In this document: positions 22,401 to 34,004 of the stretch, piece by piece | Layout of the letters: every line of letters begins with the position of its first letter | Numbering within the stretch: the first letter of the stretch is position 1 | Source of the DNA: Alligator mississippiensis | Taxonomy: Eukaryota > Chordata > Crocodylia > Alligatoridae | Assembly: GCF_030867095.1 (NCBI RefSeq) | Contig: NC_081826.1 | Location: 248,724,251-248,788,250 of the forward strand | Length of the DNA stretch: 64,000 nt | Direction: 5' to 3' | Made by a program: the position numbers and the translations under genes | The notes under the pieces: generated by a model | Seen by the model: only the letters and a program-made list of their open reading frames with translations | Told to the model about the DNA's origin: nothing | Databases searched by the model: none

Positions 22401-25049
22401 TTTCAGTTTCAGAAGAAAGTCGGAATCTAGCTTTTATTGTTGTGAACTAATTTAATGTTGTCTTCCTGAAACTGTAAGTGGCCTAAAACAATAGTTCTCA
22501 GAAGTGCAGACTCTCCCCACCCATGTTAGTTTGAAAGGTTATGTTGAGGTCTTACTGTTGCCATTTTAATTACCAATATTAATAGTTTCACTGTTGTTTA
22601 ACTGCTATTGCATTTTAGCTGCAGCAAGCAATGTGCTTGACTTGTGAGCTGTAATGATGGATGTAGGTGTGGGGAAATGAGATAAGCTTCTTACTGTAAT
22701 GTATTTGATAGTTTGAGGTTTCAAGCCATCTCAGAATTTCACATCAGCCCTCTTTGCAGCCAGGGGGAGAGAAAAATGATGCATCTTTTGCATGTTGCTA
22801 ACTTTTTTGCTAGTCTCAGACAGTCAAAAACCTAAGGCACTTCAGTCTCTCTTGAACCACACACCTGCAGTGGTCCCACAGGGCCAGTGTAGTGCCAGTT
22901 GTTAGTGCACAGCACTTTTGTGCAACCTAACAGATTTAGGTATGTGCAGCAGGTGTTGAATCTGCTGGTTCTGTACAAGCCTGATAGGGTGGGAACTCTT
23001 GACCCCCAAAATTCTTTATTCAGTGTTTTCATGGACATGTATTTCATGTTGCAGGAATACTTGTGTCATGAGTCCCATTATATTCATAGGATGTCATGCA
23101 TGTTTCCTTGAGTTTGTTTACTGATATGGCATGTATAGTCTGTACGTATAAGTAGCATCAAGTTGTGTTCAGCCTTAACATCCTTAGGTTTATATGAATT
23201 GTGGTATTTGATATAAATCTTATTTCTTTAATTGCAATAGGGCCAGGATTGGGTAATGAGTCCCTTGGGAGAAGCTCAAAGCCTAAAGAAAAGTAATCAC
23301 TGAAAATTAGCATTCGAAAGGGATGTTAAATATCCAGGCCTTCCAAACAATAACGAATTTACATTTTAAAAATGGGGACCCATAAAAATATCACATTCCT
23401 GTGTGGGCTGTTTGGGGAAGAACATTTATCACAGTGGGAAAACTAAGTGAGAGACAGTATCTTTAGGATACTGGATTTTAGTAATCTTCATGTCTGAAAG
23501 GATGCAACTATTCTCCTAGTCTTAATTAGATCAGGGAAGACTTTTAGACTGGTAAACGTGCAACTTCGTTGCGGGGGAGGAAGACAGAAAGTTATATACA
23601 TGTTGTGGGATCCCCAAGAATCCAATGGGCAATGTATATAAATAACCAGATAAGAAACTATACTTAAGCTTTGCCTTGAGAACAAGTCGTGTCAGGATAA
23701 CTTGCATGAGGCCCTGGCAGGAAAGTCAGACTCACAAGCACATGACCAGACAAGGATATGATTCTTCTAGCTGTCAGAATCCCTTCTGTTGAGAGCTGGC
23801 CAAACTTTGGTGAGATGGGTAAGGCTGAGGTGCCACAGGCCAAGGAGTTAGTTCCTGACACAACTCAGCTGGTTCTCAGCAGGTGGAAAAGAGGTTTAAA
23901 GCTGAAGGGCACCAATGAAGGTGTGAAACACTCTAGAAGTGTGTCTCAAACTTGCCTCTGGCTGCTTGTAGGTCCAGAGCACACCCCGACACAATGCAGT
24001 TCCTATCATTTAAGAAATTTCCCCATTTCCTTACAGGGCTGTATTCATTAGTAGGGACTTCCCTAAGTCATGGCAGAAACTTACAGCGCAGCATTGCCTT
24101 TATCTCTCTCTTTTTACCATGTGCTCCTCCCCCTCCCCCCCAGCTGCTGAGTGGCCGAAAGGCAATTAATGCCCTAGTTTTTGCCTCCTAGCCACTCAGC
24201 AAAGCTGGGGGGTGGCAGAGGGTGGCCGTGAACATGTGGCAGAAAGAGGCACCACTTCACCTTCCTGTGAAGTTTAGGTAGATCCCTATTCGTTACCGAG
24301 GGGTATAATCAAAGTATGACATTTTTCACTTATGCCATTTTAAAAAAAATCAAAAGCATGTTTCTCAGTTTTCAGTTTAAGTTTGCAATGAATTCAAAAG
24401 TAAGAGTAATTCTGGGAAGGGTTGACAAATCTTTGGTGCTTTCTATTATACAAATTAACTAGCAGTTTAGCAGTTCCTTTGTAAATTTTTGGGCTATTAC
24501 TCTGCTTCCTCACAAGGGAGTATTTTATTATGTTCATATTTTATCTATTAAAGAAGATGGCTTCAGTATTAGGAAGAAGTAGATGCAATGAGCCAAATTA
24601 AAGTTTAATAAAATTAAAATACAAAGCTCATTAATATGAGGTATGAAGATCATGCCCTTTGTTCCTTCTAAAAATGTAAAGCAGACCAAAAATTCTTTAT
24701 GGCTTCAGAGTTAGGCTACCCTTTGGTACAACTGGAATCATTTGAGCTTATTCCCTTTGTAGTTCTGGCATCTAGAAGAGTTTAGCATCGTGTTCAGAAA
24801 AAAAATGTGTATTCCATTGCAAAATGATTGATTAGTTGCCAGATATACTTATGATGCTTACGCATACATTCTGCATCCATGCAGAAGCCAACCTTCAAAG
24901 GGAGATGGAGCATTTAGATAGCTAGAAGACATGTCCTTTGTTACTGAGTCAATCTTTGATCAACTATTGGGTCTCAACTGTGAATTACACAGGAAACTAA
25001 ACCTCCATTTGGGCTCTTTAAGAGCCTAGATTTATTAATCAGGCTAGAC
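19466..25049. other. Intronic sequence with few minor features
   Basis: No gene is seen. It contains a pure C run of 24 (20571-20594), a GC-rich patch (21190-21480) and a likely hAT right terminus GGTTGAGAACCACTGA near 22264-22279 without a partner. An imperfect hairpin lies at 24136-24212, where CCCCCAGCTGCTGAGTGGCC pairs with GCCACTCAGCAAAGCTGGGG. Other open frames lack known motifs. Confidence 0.5.
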
Positions 25050-25221
25050 CAGGGGGGTACAAAATAAAGGCCATGAACTGGATCTAGCCTTCAGAGCAAT
25101 TTTTCCTGGCCTACCAGGTTCCTTGGCCGCCTTAAATAATGCTGCAGCACCCCTGTCCTGTGCCCGCCTGCAACTCACCCTGGGATGCCCATGCAGTGGT
25201 AGCCACCAGCCCTACCGACTT

Positions 25222-27135
25222 TCATAGATTTCATAGACATTAGGGCTGGAAGGGACCTCGGAAGATCATCGACTCCAGCCCCCCGCCCAAAGGACAGGAC
25301 GTCAGCTGGGGTCATAGGATCCCAGCAAGATAAGCATCCAGTTTCATCTTGAAGGTGTTCAATGAAGGCGCTTGAACAACCTCCGGCGGCAGGCTGTTCC
25401 AGACCTTGGGGGCTCGGACAGTAAAGAAATTCTTCCTTATGTCCAGCCTGAAACGATCTTGTAGTAGTTTGTGACCATTCGTCCTCGTCATCCCTTGGGG
25501 CGCTCTGGTGAACAAACGTTCCCCTAGATACTGGTGATCACCCCTGATAAACTTGTAGGTGGCCATCAGATCACCCCTGAGCCTGCGTTTTTCCAGGCTA
25601 AAGAGCCCCAGGGCTCTCAGCCTGTCATCGTAGGGTCTGCTTCCCTGACCCCTGATCATGCGCGTGGCTCTTCTCTGGACTCTCTCAAGCTTCTCCACAT
25701 CCTTTTTGAATTGTGGAGCCCAAAACTGGATGCAGTACTCCAGCTGCGGCCTCACTAAGGCCGAGTACAGGGGGAGAATGACGTCCCGGGATTTGCTTGA
25801 GAAGCATCTATGGATGCAAGCCAGCGTTTTGGTCGCTTTACTAGCTGCAGCATCGCATTGCAGGCTCATGTTCATCTTGTGGTCAATGATGACCCCCAAG
25901 TCTCTTTCTTCCATAGTGCTAACCAACATAGCACTGCCGAGCCTATAAGGATGCTGCGGGTTTTTCTTCCCAAGGTGGAGAACCTTGCATTTATCGGCGT
26001 TGAACACCATCAGATTCTCATCCGCCCACTTGCTGAGCCTGTCCAGGTCAGCCTGGATCACCCGCCTGTCTTCTGGCGTGGATGCTTTGCCCCAAAGTTT
26101 GGTGTCATCGGCGAACTTGGCCAGTCCGCTTCTGACTCCAGTGTCCACATCGTTAATGAAGATGTTGAACAGTATGGGTCCAAGGACAGAGCCCTGGGGG
26201 ACCCCACTGGTCACAGGACACCACGATGAGTGACTTCCATCAATTACTACCCTCTGGGTCCAACCCCGGAGCCAATTTTCCAGCCAGCGGATCGTGGGGG
26301 ACCCAAGGCGACAATTGGCCAGTTTCTCCAAGAGACGATCATGGGACACCAGATCGAAGGCTTTTTTGAAGTCAAGATATATGACATCAATCTCATCTCC
26401 CTTGTCCAGGTGATAGGTCACCTGGTCGTAGAAGGAAATGAGATTGGTCAAGCAAGACCTACCCGCAACAAACCCGTGCTGGCTATCCCTTAAGATGTTG
26501 GCGTCGGCCAGTCCATTAAGGATGGCCTCCTTAATAAACTTTTCTAAGATCTTCCCCGGGATAGAAGTCAGGCTGATGGGCCTATAGTTAGCCAGATCCA
26601 CTTTCCTCCCTTTCTTGAAGATAGGCACCACATTGGCCTTCTTCCAGTCTTCGGGCACTACACCAGAGCGCCAAGAGTTTTCAAAGATCCGCGCTAGAGG
26701 CTGGGCTATGATGCTCGCCAGCTCCTTGAGTACCCTGGGGTGAAGATTGTCAGGGCCGGCTGACTTGAAGGTATCCAGCTTCTCAAGATGTTCCTTCACA
26801 AAGTCAGCATTAATGGAGGGCAGGGGATCACCCTCACCCGGACTTCCCGGCCCTGTAGCAGGCACGGGCGTCCCATGGGGCTGATGAAAGACCAACACAA
26901 AGTACCTATTTAATAGGTTGGCTTTTTCCTGGGCGTCAGTTGTCAGTTGCCCCATCTGGTTCAGCAGGGGTCCAACGTTGCCCCTGCTTTTCCTCCGGCT
27001 CCCCACATATCTGAAAAAGGACTTTTTATTGTCCTTGATGCTCAAAGCTAGCTGGAGTTCAGTTGCAGCCTTGGCTTTCCTGGTCTGCATGGAGTAGATT
27101 TTGCAAGAATAACCTCTATTATATTTTCTTTTTTT
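25222..27135 (-). mobile_element. 5'-truncated CR1 LINE with open reverse transcriptase
   Basis: Read on the - strand, a frame of 713 codons (27453 to 25312) is open. From about residue 107 it is a CR1 ORF2 reverse transcriptase. Visible blocks are HGFVAGRSC (residues 326-334), DFKKAFD (361-367), GVPQGSVLGP (417-426) and the catalytic FADD (447-450). The C-terminal part runs to the normal CR1 end at 25312, and the ATAGATTTCATAG tail is at 25222-25240. The N-terminal endonuclease is missing, so the copy is 5'-truncated and cannot move alone. The open frame suggests a fairly young insertion. The first ~106 residues come from GC-rich DNA outside the CR1 and are a chance extension. Confidence 0.9.
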
Positions 27136-27932
27136 ACAATGGAGCGGAGCAGTGTGCAGCGTAGTGGCACAGGGGCATCGGCAACAGTGGGACCCCTGGT
27201 GAGGGTGCTGTGCCGGGGGCTGGTCTCCATGGAGACCATGTGTGCCCAGGGGTGGGAGCTGCATCTGGGGATGGAGCTGGTCTCCTTGGAGACCTGGTCC
27301 TGGCCGCAGCACCTTTACCTGGGCTCCTGCTGCTGCCCCTGCACTGTGGCACTCTTTCCTGTGCCAAGCCAGTGGAGCTGGGGGCTGCTGCCACTGCCAC
27401 ATAGGCATCCCAGAGCAGGCTGGCACAGGATGGGGGTACACCAGTGCCACCACCTCCCCCGACCCGGTCCTAGCTGCTGCAAGTACATGGCAGTGTGTTG
27501 AGTTGCCACCATGTCCACCCCCTCCATCCCCTACCTGCAGGTTGCGTGCCCCAGGCTGGGGCAGGGGATGAGCAAGGGGAGGCGAGACTGAGGATAAGTT
27601 TCTCAGGGTCTCGCAGCCCTCCTCCTCCCCTCACGGGTGCTGAAACCCCCCAGTGAGGCCCAGCAGCAGCTTCCAGCTCTGCCCTGGACCCAGGTTGCCA
27701 CTGCCCAAGATCCTGGCCCGAGCCCTGGACACAGCTCTTCAGAGCTCCGTGGGCAGGGTATGTGGGCGAGCTGGGAGCTGCATCTGGGGCCAGGGCTGGG
27801 ATCGTGGGGTGGTGACAGCGTAGGACGAGGGTGGGGCAGAGCTGCGATCCACTCCCTGCATGCCCCTGTCTGTGGAACCCACACCCAACACAGGAATGTG
27901 CAGGCACGGATTGTGGCTCCTCCCCTGGCCAT

Positions 27933-28640
27933 TAGGGGTGTGGGCCCTTTTCAGTTTTGATTCGGATTTGGCCTGATTTGGGGGACAGTGATTCGGATCA
28001 CTGTCCCGATTTTATTCAACCAGATCTGAAGATTCGATTCTGATTCGGAGAATAAGTGATTCATCCATAGACACAGCTTTATATGTTTTGGGTTTTTTTC
28101 TACATACCTTGAGGTACCAGGCGTAACTTATGAGCTGAGATGGTGGGGCGGATGGAGCATCCCAGTGGAGTGTGGGGGGGTCCCACATGCTTGGCAGCAG
28201 ATCTGCCACATCCGGGTCCACCGCGGAGTGTGTGGGGGACCTCCCCTGCCCCCCCCCCCAGCTCAGTGATCAGCTGCAGGGAGACCCCAGGTGCCTCTTC
28301 AGACCCAGGAGGCACCAGTCGCTGGGGTGGGGCTGGGGGGTCTCCAGCACGCTCTGCCGCTGAGTGGGCAGGGGACCCCCCCGGACTCCGTGGGATGCTC
28401 CATCCACCCCGCCATCTCGGCATTCACGATTCGCCTGTACCTTGAGGTATGTAGAAAAAACATATAAAGCTGTATTTATGTCCGTATCATTGAATCTCTC
28501 CGAATTAAATTGGAGGCTTCCGATTTGATTCAGAGAGATTAATGGGTCTCCTGATTCAATTTGGATTTGGAGATTTGGCCGCCGAATTGGGCCAAATCCT
28601 CTCTGAATTGAATCGGCAACCAAAGCTTTGCACAGCCCTA
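27933..28640. mobile_element. Large palindromic DNA element
   Basis: The ends TAGGGGTGTGGGCCCTTTTC and, reversed, TAGGGCTGTGCAAAGCTTTG are inverted partners. Inside, 28074-28170 (ACAGCTTTATATGTTTT, CTACATACCTTGAGGTAC, GATGGAGCATCCCA) recurs inverted at 28393-28475. The outer arms hold GATTCGGA/GAATTGAATC words. No coding capacity. It is probably a foldback MITE that jumped into the older hAT. The superfamily is uncertain. Confidence 0.65.
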
Positions 28641-28799
28641 CTGCCCATCTTACTCCTGAACATTGCTGCCCGAGGGTCCCATCGAACACAGGGAACTTTG
28701 GTGAGTTGCAGGGTGGCGTGCTGACCTGGCCCACAACAGCTCACCAAAACAGCCTATGTGGCCCTCAGGCCCAAATAATTGCCCACCATTGGGCTACAG

Positions 28800-28987
28800 C
28801 AGGGGTGGGCGAAATGCGGCCCAGAGGCTGGATGTGGCCCGCCAAGCCATTCTATTCAGCCTGTGGGGCCCCTAAATACATTTTTAAAATGAACATTTAT
28901 CTGCCCTAGGCTGCCTGTTATGCAGCCCACGATGGCATGCCGACACTCAGTAAGCAGCCCTCTGCCCAAAATACATGCCCGCCCCTG
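28800..28987. mobile_element. Short hAT MITE at a shared target site
   Basis: It begins CAGGGGTGGGC and ends GCCCGCCCCTG, an almost perfect inverted pair. The flanks ggctacag (28792-28799) and ggctagag (28988-28995) agree at 7 of 8. The left copy is also the right-hand duplication of the larger hAT at 25050-28791, so two hAT insertions used the same octamer. Inside is GCGGCCCAGAGGCTGGATGT, typical of this family. Confidence 0.8.
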
Positions 28988-30275
28988 GGCTAGAGTAATA
29001 ATATCATAAATTTATTTCAAGATCATTTGCACCTCAGGACAACTCAGCCTTGCATCCAGATCAAAATCTGACAGAGATAGTAAAACCCAGACCATTCCTA
29101 TCCTGTGGTTTGTGGCCTGCTTGGTTCATGGTTGGTTGCTGAATTAAGAATGAGTGATTCAGCTGTTTGCCTGTTTTTTACTTCAAAGGACATTGCTTCT
29201 CCACTCAGCTGGAACTTGTCAGCTAGCCTGTGTATCTAATCAGACAAACAGGGCTCTTTGAAATAAAAGCCACAGCAAACAGCTGGAGTACCATGGCAGT
29301 CTTGCACAGCTGTATGCTGCAACTCTATAGACCCTCCCCCCCACTCAGACCTAACAAATCCTCATCTTTACAGGAGAGTTACAAATCTAACCCTGCAATA
29401 TATCCATGTTCCACTGTACCCACTAACTAGGTTTTGTGGCAAAGAGAAGAAACTTGAGGCAGAGTACCTGCAGCATCAGTAAGAATTATTTAAGCATTCA
29501 AGAACTATTTAACTCGGAGTACAAAGAGTGCACCATCTTCTGGTGCTCAGGAGACTTGTTCCAGGAATCTACCTCTTTATATAATCCAGTAGTGCCCAAC
29601 CTTTTTGCCCCACAGGGTAGAAGGTCTGTGCCTGGTCTGACCACAGGTTGGGTATGATGGGTAGAGGGAGTAGTGTGGGAGCCTGCCCTGACCCAGTCCA
29701 GCTGTAAGAGTCCAGCTGTTGAACATCCCTGGTGTAATCTGTTTTGGGAAGACAGAATTGGTTGTCATGGAGCAACTTTTCTTTTAAAAGGACAATGTCT
29801 TTCTGCTGCTCAGTGTGTGCTTATAACACTTCTAAGACAGAAGCAGCAGAGGAGCTAATTCAGGTACGACTTCCCTCCCCACACACCATCACTACTTCTC
29901 CCTACCACCCAGATGTCACACGAGCAAAACCTCTTTGCTTTGGAAGTGTTGCTGAAGTCCCTGGCTCCATGGGCTGTAGGTTGCCAGTTTCTGCTTTGTG
30001 ACATCTAAACAGCACCTGCTCTAATCATGACTGATCCTAACTAGTGCTGTTAGCAGCATTTCAAGTTACAGTCTGCTCCTTTTTATCTTTTAAAACATAG
30101 CCCAAAATCAAATGTTTTATGGGCCATTTTCCTATTTTAAACAAAAAAAATGGCTCAAATTTTTTAAAAAAGGAGTCATTTGACTGAAAAACATGTTCAT
30201 TATTTCCCATGTGTGGAGCGAGGTAGGTAGCTGAAATCAGACAGGCAGGGCAGGCTGGCATACTATATAAATCCA
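28988..30275. other. No feature recognised
   Basis: Intronic sequence without a gene or a clear repeat. A word AGTGCCCAACCTTTTTGCC at 29590 may be an old hAT end, but no partner was found. Confidence 0.4.
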
Positions 30276-30360
30276 TCCTAGGAAGTAGGCTGTTGCCTGT
30301 GAAAGCTGATGCTTCTCTGAACCATCTAGTCTCCAAGGTGCTACCCTAACTGGCCTGCTG
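30276..30360 (+). mobile_element. Worn Penelope-type repeat fragment
   Basis: GTAGGCTGTTGCCTGTGAAA, then GCTGATGCTTCTCTGAACCA, then CTAGTCTCCAAGGTGCTACC follows the layout seen at 31317-31395: stem, GAAAGC, then the TCTCCAAGGTGC tail. The hammerhead-like box before the stem is lost (CTAGGA for CTGATGA). Confidence 0.5.
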
Positions 30361-31316
30361 CCACGGTATGCATGTGTTCTGTTTCTGAATTTCTTTCTCA
30401 GATCTTTACAGGAAAGACTTCCGCCTTGCAATATTCCATGTAGGTTTCTTGGAAATTAAGTGCTTAACACATTTCTCTGTCTATATATCTTTCCATGAAT
30501 GGCACTATATCAGTTTAGTGCCCTTATAAGATACTGTTACAAGCTATGGTTGAGGGCAAATATGTAGTACACTTTAAAAAAAATCCTTATCCACACTGGA
30601 GCAGCAAAGTGCTAAATGGAACATCATTCAAAAGCTTTTTCAAGCTCGAGCTCTTATCACAGGAACTGGCATGGCTTAGAACTGTAGTATGGAGTTACTA
30701 TCTAAGTAAGGTTTAGATATATGTATACAGAATAAAGAATATGAAGCTACTTGTTTAGTTAAATTGGAGCTAACTCTTTTATGTGGCCCATTTAGGTGAA
30801 AAATATGTTATATATTTGCTATTCATCTTTATGTGAAAACTTGGAGGGAAAGAAAAAATAAATAGGTCCAGCAGGTATTTCAGAATAGATTAGAAAAACG
30901 TAGATTTCTGTATACATCCATTATTTCTAGCAGTGTTTTTGGGTTCAGGCTGGGGGTTGACTTGGCATGGCGATAGTTACTATGCTTTCCTTTCCTATTA
31001 GAAATATAGGAATAAAAGATTGGAAATTGACTGTAGCTTTAAAAAAAAACACTTTTATTTTTTCCTTTTTAAACAGTCACTCTGTTCAATGGAGAATACT
31101 AAATAATGCGGGTCTCTTTTAGCACTTTAACAAAGGGTTCTCTTCATTAACATTTTTTATGTGGGTTGATTTCACTTTTTTATATGATTGGAACTGTGTT
31201 TATGAGTTGGTTACGTTTTTAATGTGGATTTTTATGACTGCCTATGTTTTAACAGTGATTTGTTGAAGATGTAAAAGGAGCAAAGAACATTCAGTATGAG
31301 AGCTAATTGAAGATAT
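30361..31316. other. No feature recognised
   Basis: AT-rich intronic sequence without a gene, RNA gene or identifiable repeat. Confidence 0.4.
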
Positions 31317-31395
31317 CTGATGAAGTAACCTGGGGCTTATGAAAGCTTCATGCTGATATACATAAGATTTATGTAGTCTACAAGGTGCAAATCTG
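31317..31395 (+). mobile_element. Penelope-type fragment with hammerhead-like core
   Basis: CTGATGA (31317-31323), a short arm, then GAAAGCTT (31341-31348) and a tail TAGTCTACAAGGTGCAAATC. In many amniote copies of this family, as I recall them, the two boxes bracket a long GC stem. Here the stem is worn (AGTAACCTGGGGCTTAT), so activity is unlikely. Confidence 0.5.
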
Positions 31396-32386
31396 CCCTG
31401 CATTCTTCCTGACCTCATATTAACAAGGCAAATTATTTCAGCTCATTGTGTGACCAGAAACAGGGATCTTTGGTCACTATCAGTCTTCAATTTTGTTATC
31501 TTTCAATGTCCTAACCTACTTGTTTTCTATTGTTCCTTTTGGCATTTAAAAATACAAGTTTTCTTTAGGGCTCTTTATTACAAAAATGATATGGTAGCAT
31601 TTCCAGGGCGTGATCCAGTATTTTATCTATAATTGGTAAACTAACAAGCTAGGAATACTATATTTCCCTGATTTCAGACTACTTCAAATTTGAAGAGGGA
31701 CTCCTTCCCCAATAATTAGATTCTGTATATGGAAAATGTATAATTTGTTATAATATTTCATCTATAGCCTCCAAGTATCAGAGAAGTGTCTTAAATTCTA
31801 ACCCCCCTTGCAGAGAAAGCAGCAGCAGCAGGGGGCCAGGTAGCTGATGGGGTGGGCAGGTGGCTGGGTGGGCAAGCAACCCCCTTGCCCTCTGCCCCCC
31901 ACTACTTCTCCCCCTTGTAGCCTGTTTGTACCTGCTTGCTGTTTTGTCTGCCCAGTGCCCCACCCCCTTACTGTTAGACATGCCTCCAGCTCCATCTTAT
32001 CCCAGGCATGGAGCACATGGAAGCACGGCAGCAGCAGCAGCAGCATCCACTGGCTTGGAGCTGCTGCCACTGCTGATTGCCCAAATGAGATGGAGCATCC
32101 ATGATGAGCTCCATGCTCAAGGAGGGAGTGGAGTGGGAGCTGCACCTGACAGTAAGGGTAGTGGGGAGAGGCAGATGCTGCAGGGAGGCAGGCTGAGTGG
32201 GGTCAGACAATTTTTATAGCTCTGGCTTTGGCCCTTGAATGGCCTTAAGGCCAGAGTCAGAACCACAGCAGTTGCCTGCTCTCCCCACTTGTACTCGAAT
32301 CCAAGATGAGGGGGCTCCCCTATGCTAATGGGGGGGGGGAATGCATCTTGGATTTGAGTAAATACAGTAATATGCTAAATCATAGT
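31396..32386. repeat. GC-rich block and small inverted repeat
   Basis: Up to 31790 nothing is seen. 31795-32220 is GC-rich with CAG/CTG-type runs and overlapping frames on both strands, none with a known domain. 32293-32370 holds an inverted pair, ACTCGAATCCAAGATG against CATCTTGGATTTGAGT, likely a small MITE of a known vertebrate type. Confidence 0.45.
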
Positions 32387-32713
32387 GGGCACTTTTACAC
32401 CTGCTTTGGGGGTGAGAGGCAGAACTTTAATTAGAGCAGCTCCAAGAGCCACTCTAAAGCACCACAGTGTTTTGTGCATCAGCATCACCATGCTTCAAAA
32501 TGGTGGCAGGGGCGCTTGAACTAAAGCTTGTTCAAGCTTTAGTTCAGGTGCCCCCACTGCCATTTTGAAGCACAGGGGCACTGATGCATGAGACGCAGGC
32601 TGGCTGGAGCACAGTAATTACTGTGTTCTACCAGTCTTGATTAATCAAGTCTGCTCCAACGCACCATAATTACAGCGTGTTGGAGCAGCCTGCTCACTAG
32701 TGTACAGGCACCC
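32387..32713. mobile_element. Palindromic MITE, family member 2
   Basis: The ends GGGCACTTTTACACCTGC and, reversed, GGGTGCCTGTACAC are inverted partners. The triplet agt lies on both sides (32384-32386 and 32714-32716), a 3-bp duplication as in PIF/Harbinger elements. The centre GAACTAAAGCTTGTTCAAGC with TTTAGTTC is self-complementary. It is the same family as 17374-17725. No transposase. Confidence 0.65.
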
Positions 32714-33100
32714 AGTAAGTCTGTCTGATTGATGGCACTAGTGGCTTCTCTTTTAATAAGAAAAGATCTAACTCTGAGATTACAAGAGGCAGGACTTTTT
32801 TGGACATACTGTATAGTTGAGAGAGATCTCAGACAAGTTTGTAGGCACAAGGTACCTTTCCTCGGGTCTGGGAAAGAACAAAATGGCTCTAGTCAGGTAG
32901 CAGGTAAAACAATGGGCTGACTATAATTCCCCATATAAATAAAAACAATCTGCTTGAAGGAAGAGGACTGCAAAATAGGAGCAGAGAGACATCATCAGGA
33001 ATGGATAAAAAAAACTAAGTGCAGTAGAAATTATAACCTGATTAGTGGAAGAGCAAAACCTTCAAGAGGAAAGAGGTCTGTTATCATCTGTGCAGTGCAG

Positions 33101-33120
33101 AGAGAGAGAGAGAGAGAGAG
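33101..33120. repeat. Short (GA)n microsatellite
   Basis: A pure AG run of about 20 bases, just before the Penelope remnants. Confidence 0.9.
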
Positions 33121-33629
33121 ATCTCCACTAGAATATAATCAGCCATGCAGTCAATGCTTATGTTCAGTCCTGCAAGGTTCTTTGGGTAGATGTGATATCT
33201 TTAATTAAAACAGCTAAGTAGTTGGAAAAAGTTCTTTGCAAGCTTTCGTGCACAAACACCCTTCCTTAGGCATTAGGAGACTTGCTGTTCTGAGGTCTCC
33301 AAGGTAGAAAAGATGCTAGAGTAAATAGATGTCTGTGAAGATGCAAACGAGTGGAAGTTTGGAAGACAAAGGGTAAGAGATAGGAGGGGAGGGGGGAAGG
33401 GGAAAGAAAAGTATGAAGGAATGCAGGTCATCAGCTAAAAGGCAGGTGACCTGGTGTGTTAGATGTCAGGCAGGTTGTAACATGTCAGAAATCCAGCGTC
33501 TATATTCAGCCTAGGTATCCAGGTTGTAGCCATATCAGTCTAGAGGCAGAAGGAATCTGAATTCATTGTAGCAGTGATATCTTTTATTAGGCCAACCAGA
33601 TTTTTGGAACAAAAAAAATCTTTAATTGC

Positions 33630-33658
33630 AACCTTTCAGGCACAAGCATCATCATCAG
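33630..33658 (-). ncRNA. Hammerhead-like core, left arm of copy D
   Basis: On the - strand CTGATGA (33658-33652) is followed by a short stem region and GAAAGG (from 33637). The GAAA box is intact here, but stem II (GATGCTTGTGCCT) pairs poorly. Confidence 0.35.
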
Positions 33659-33801
33659 GTATAGGAGAAAAGAAAGATTGTAAAAGTTTTCCTAGGTAGA
33701 AATGAAAGTTCATGTTTCATAGGAGAGTTAAAGGTGTAAACCTATGAAATACGAACTTTCATTTCTACCTAGGAAAACTTTTACAATCTTTTCTCCTATG
33801 C

Positions 33802-33831
33802 CTGATGAAGGGTGCTTGTACCCAAAAGCTT
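33802..33831 (+). ncRNA. Hammerhead-like core, right arm of copy D
   Basis: CTGATGA (33802-33808) is followed by one extra A. Stem II is GGGT (33810-33813) with ACCC (33820-33823), then AAAAGCTT in place of GAAAGCTT. The stem is well paired but the conserved G12 is changed to A, as in copy B. Confidence 0.4.
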
Positions 33832-34004
33832 GCAATTAAATAATTTTTCTTGCAAAAATCTAGTTGGGCTAATAAAAGGTATCATCTCTACAGTCAATGA
33901 TTTTTTTTTTTTTTTTTGTTTCTAGTAGTATTATGAGGTGAAGTTCATAGACTCGTCTACAAAAGGTGTTTTGTGAGTTCCCTTTGTGGATTAGAACTGA
34001 GAGG

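Larger units (their letters stand above)
25050..28791. mobile_element. Nested hAT element carrying CR1 and palindrome
   Basis: The left end CAGGGGGGTACAAAATAAAG and the right end, reversed, CAATGGTGGGCAATTATTTG look like the CAGGGGTGGGCAAA ends of a hAT family. The flanks ggctagac (25042-25049) and ggctacag (28792-28799) agree at 6 of 8. The 3.7-kb interior is explained by later insertions: a CR1 at 25222-27135 and a palindromic element at 27933-28640. The rest (27136-27932 and short ends) is GC-rich and non-coding. No transposase is readable. Confidence 0.6.
33515..33895. mobile_element. Penelope terminal-repeat palindrome, copy D
   Basis: Arms 33574-33723 and 33741-33889 are imperfect reverse complements. 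Each includes ATCTTTTATTAG- or CTAATAAAAGGTATC-type outer parts and the inner CTACCTAGGAAAACTTTTAC. It lies directly after the GIY-YIG remnant and a T run (33900-33918), which reads as an A run on the element's strand. This ties the palindromes in the window to Penelope-like elements. Confidence 0.7.
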
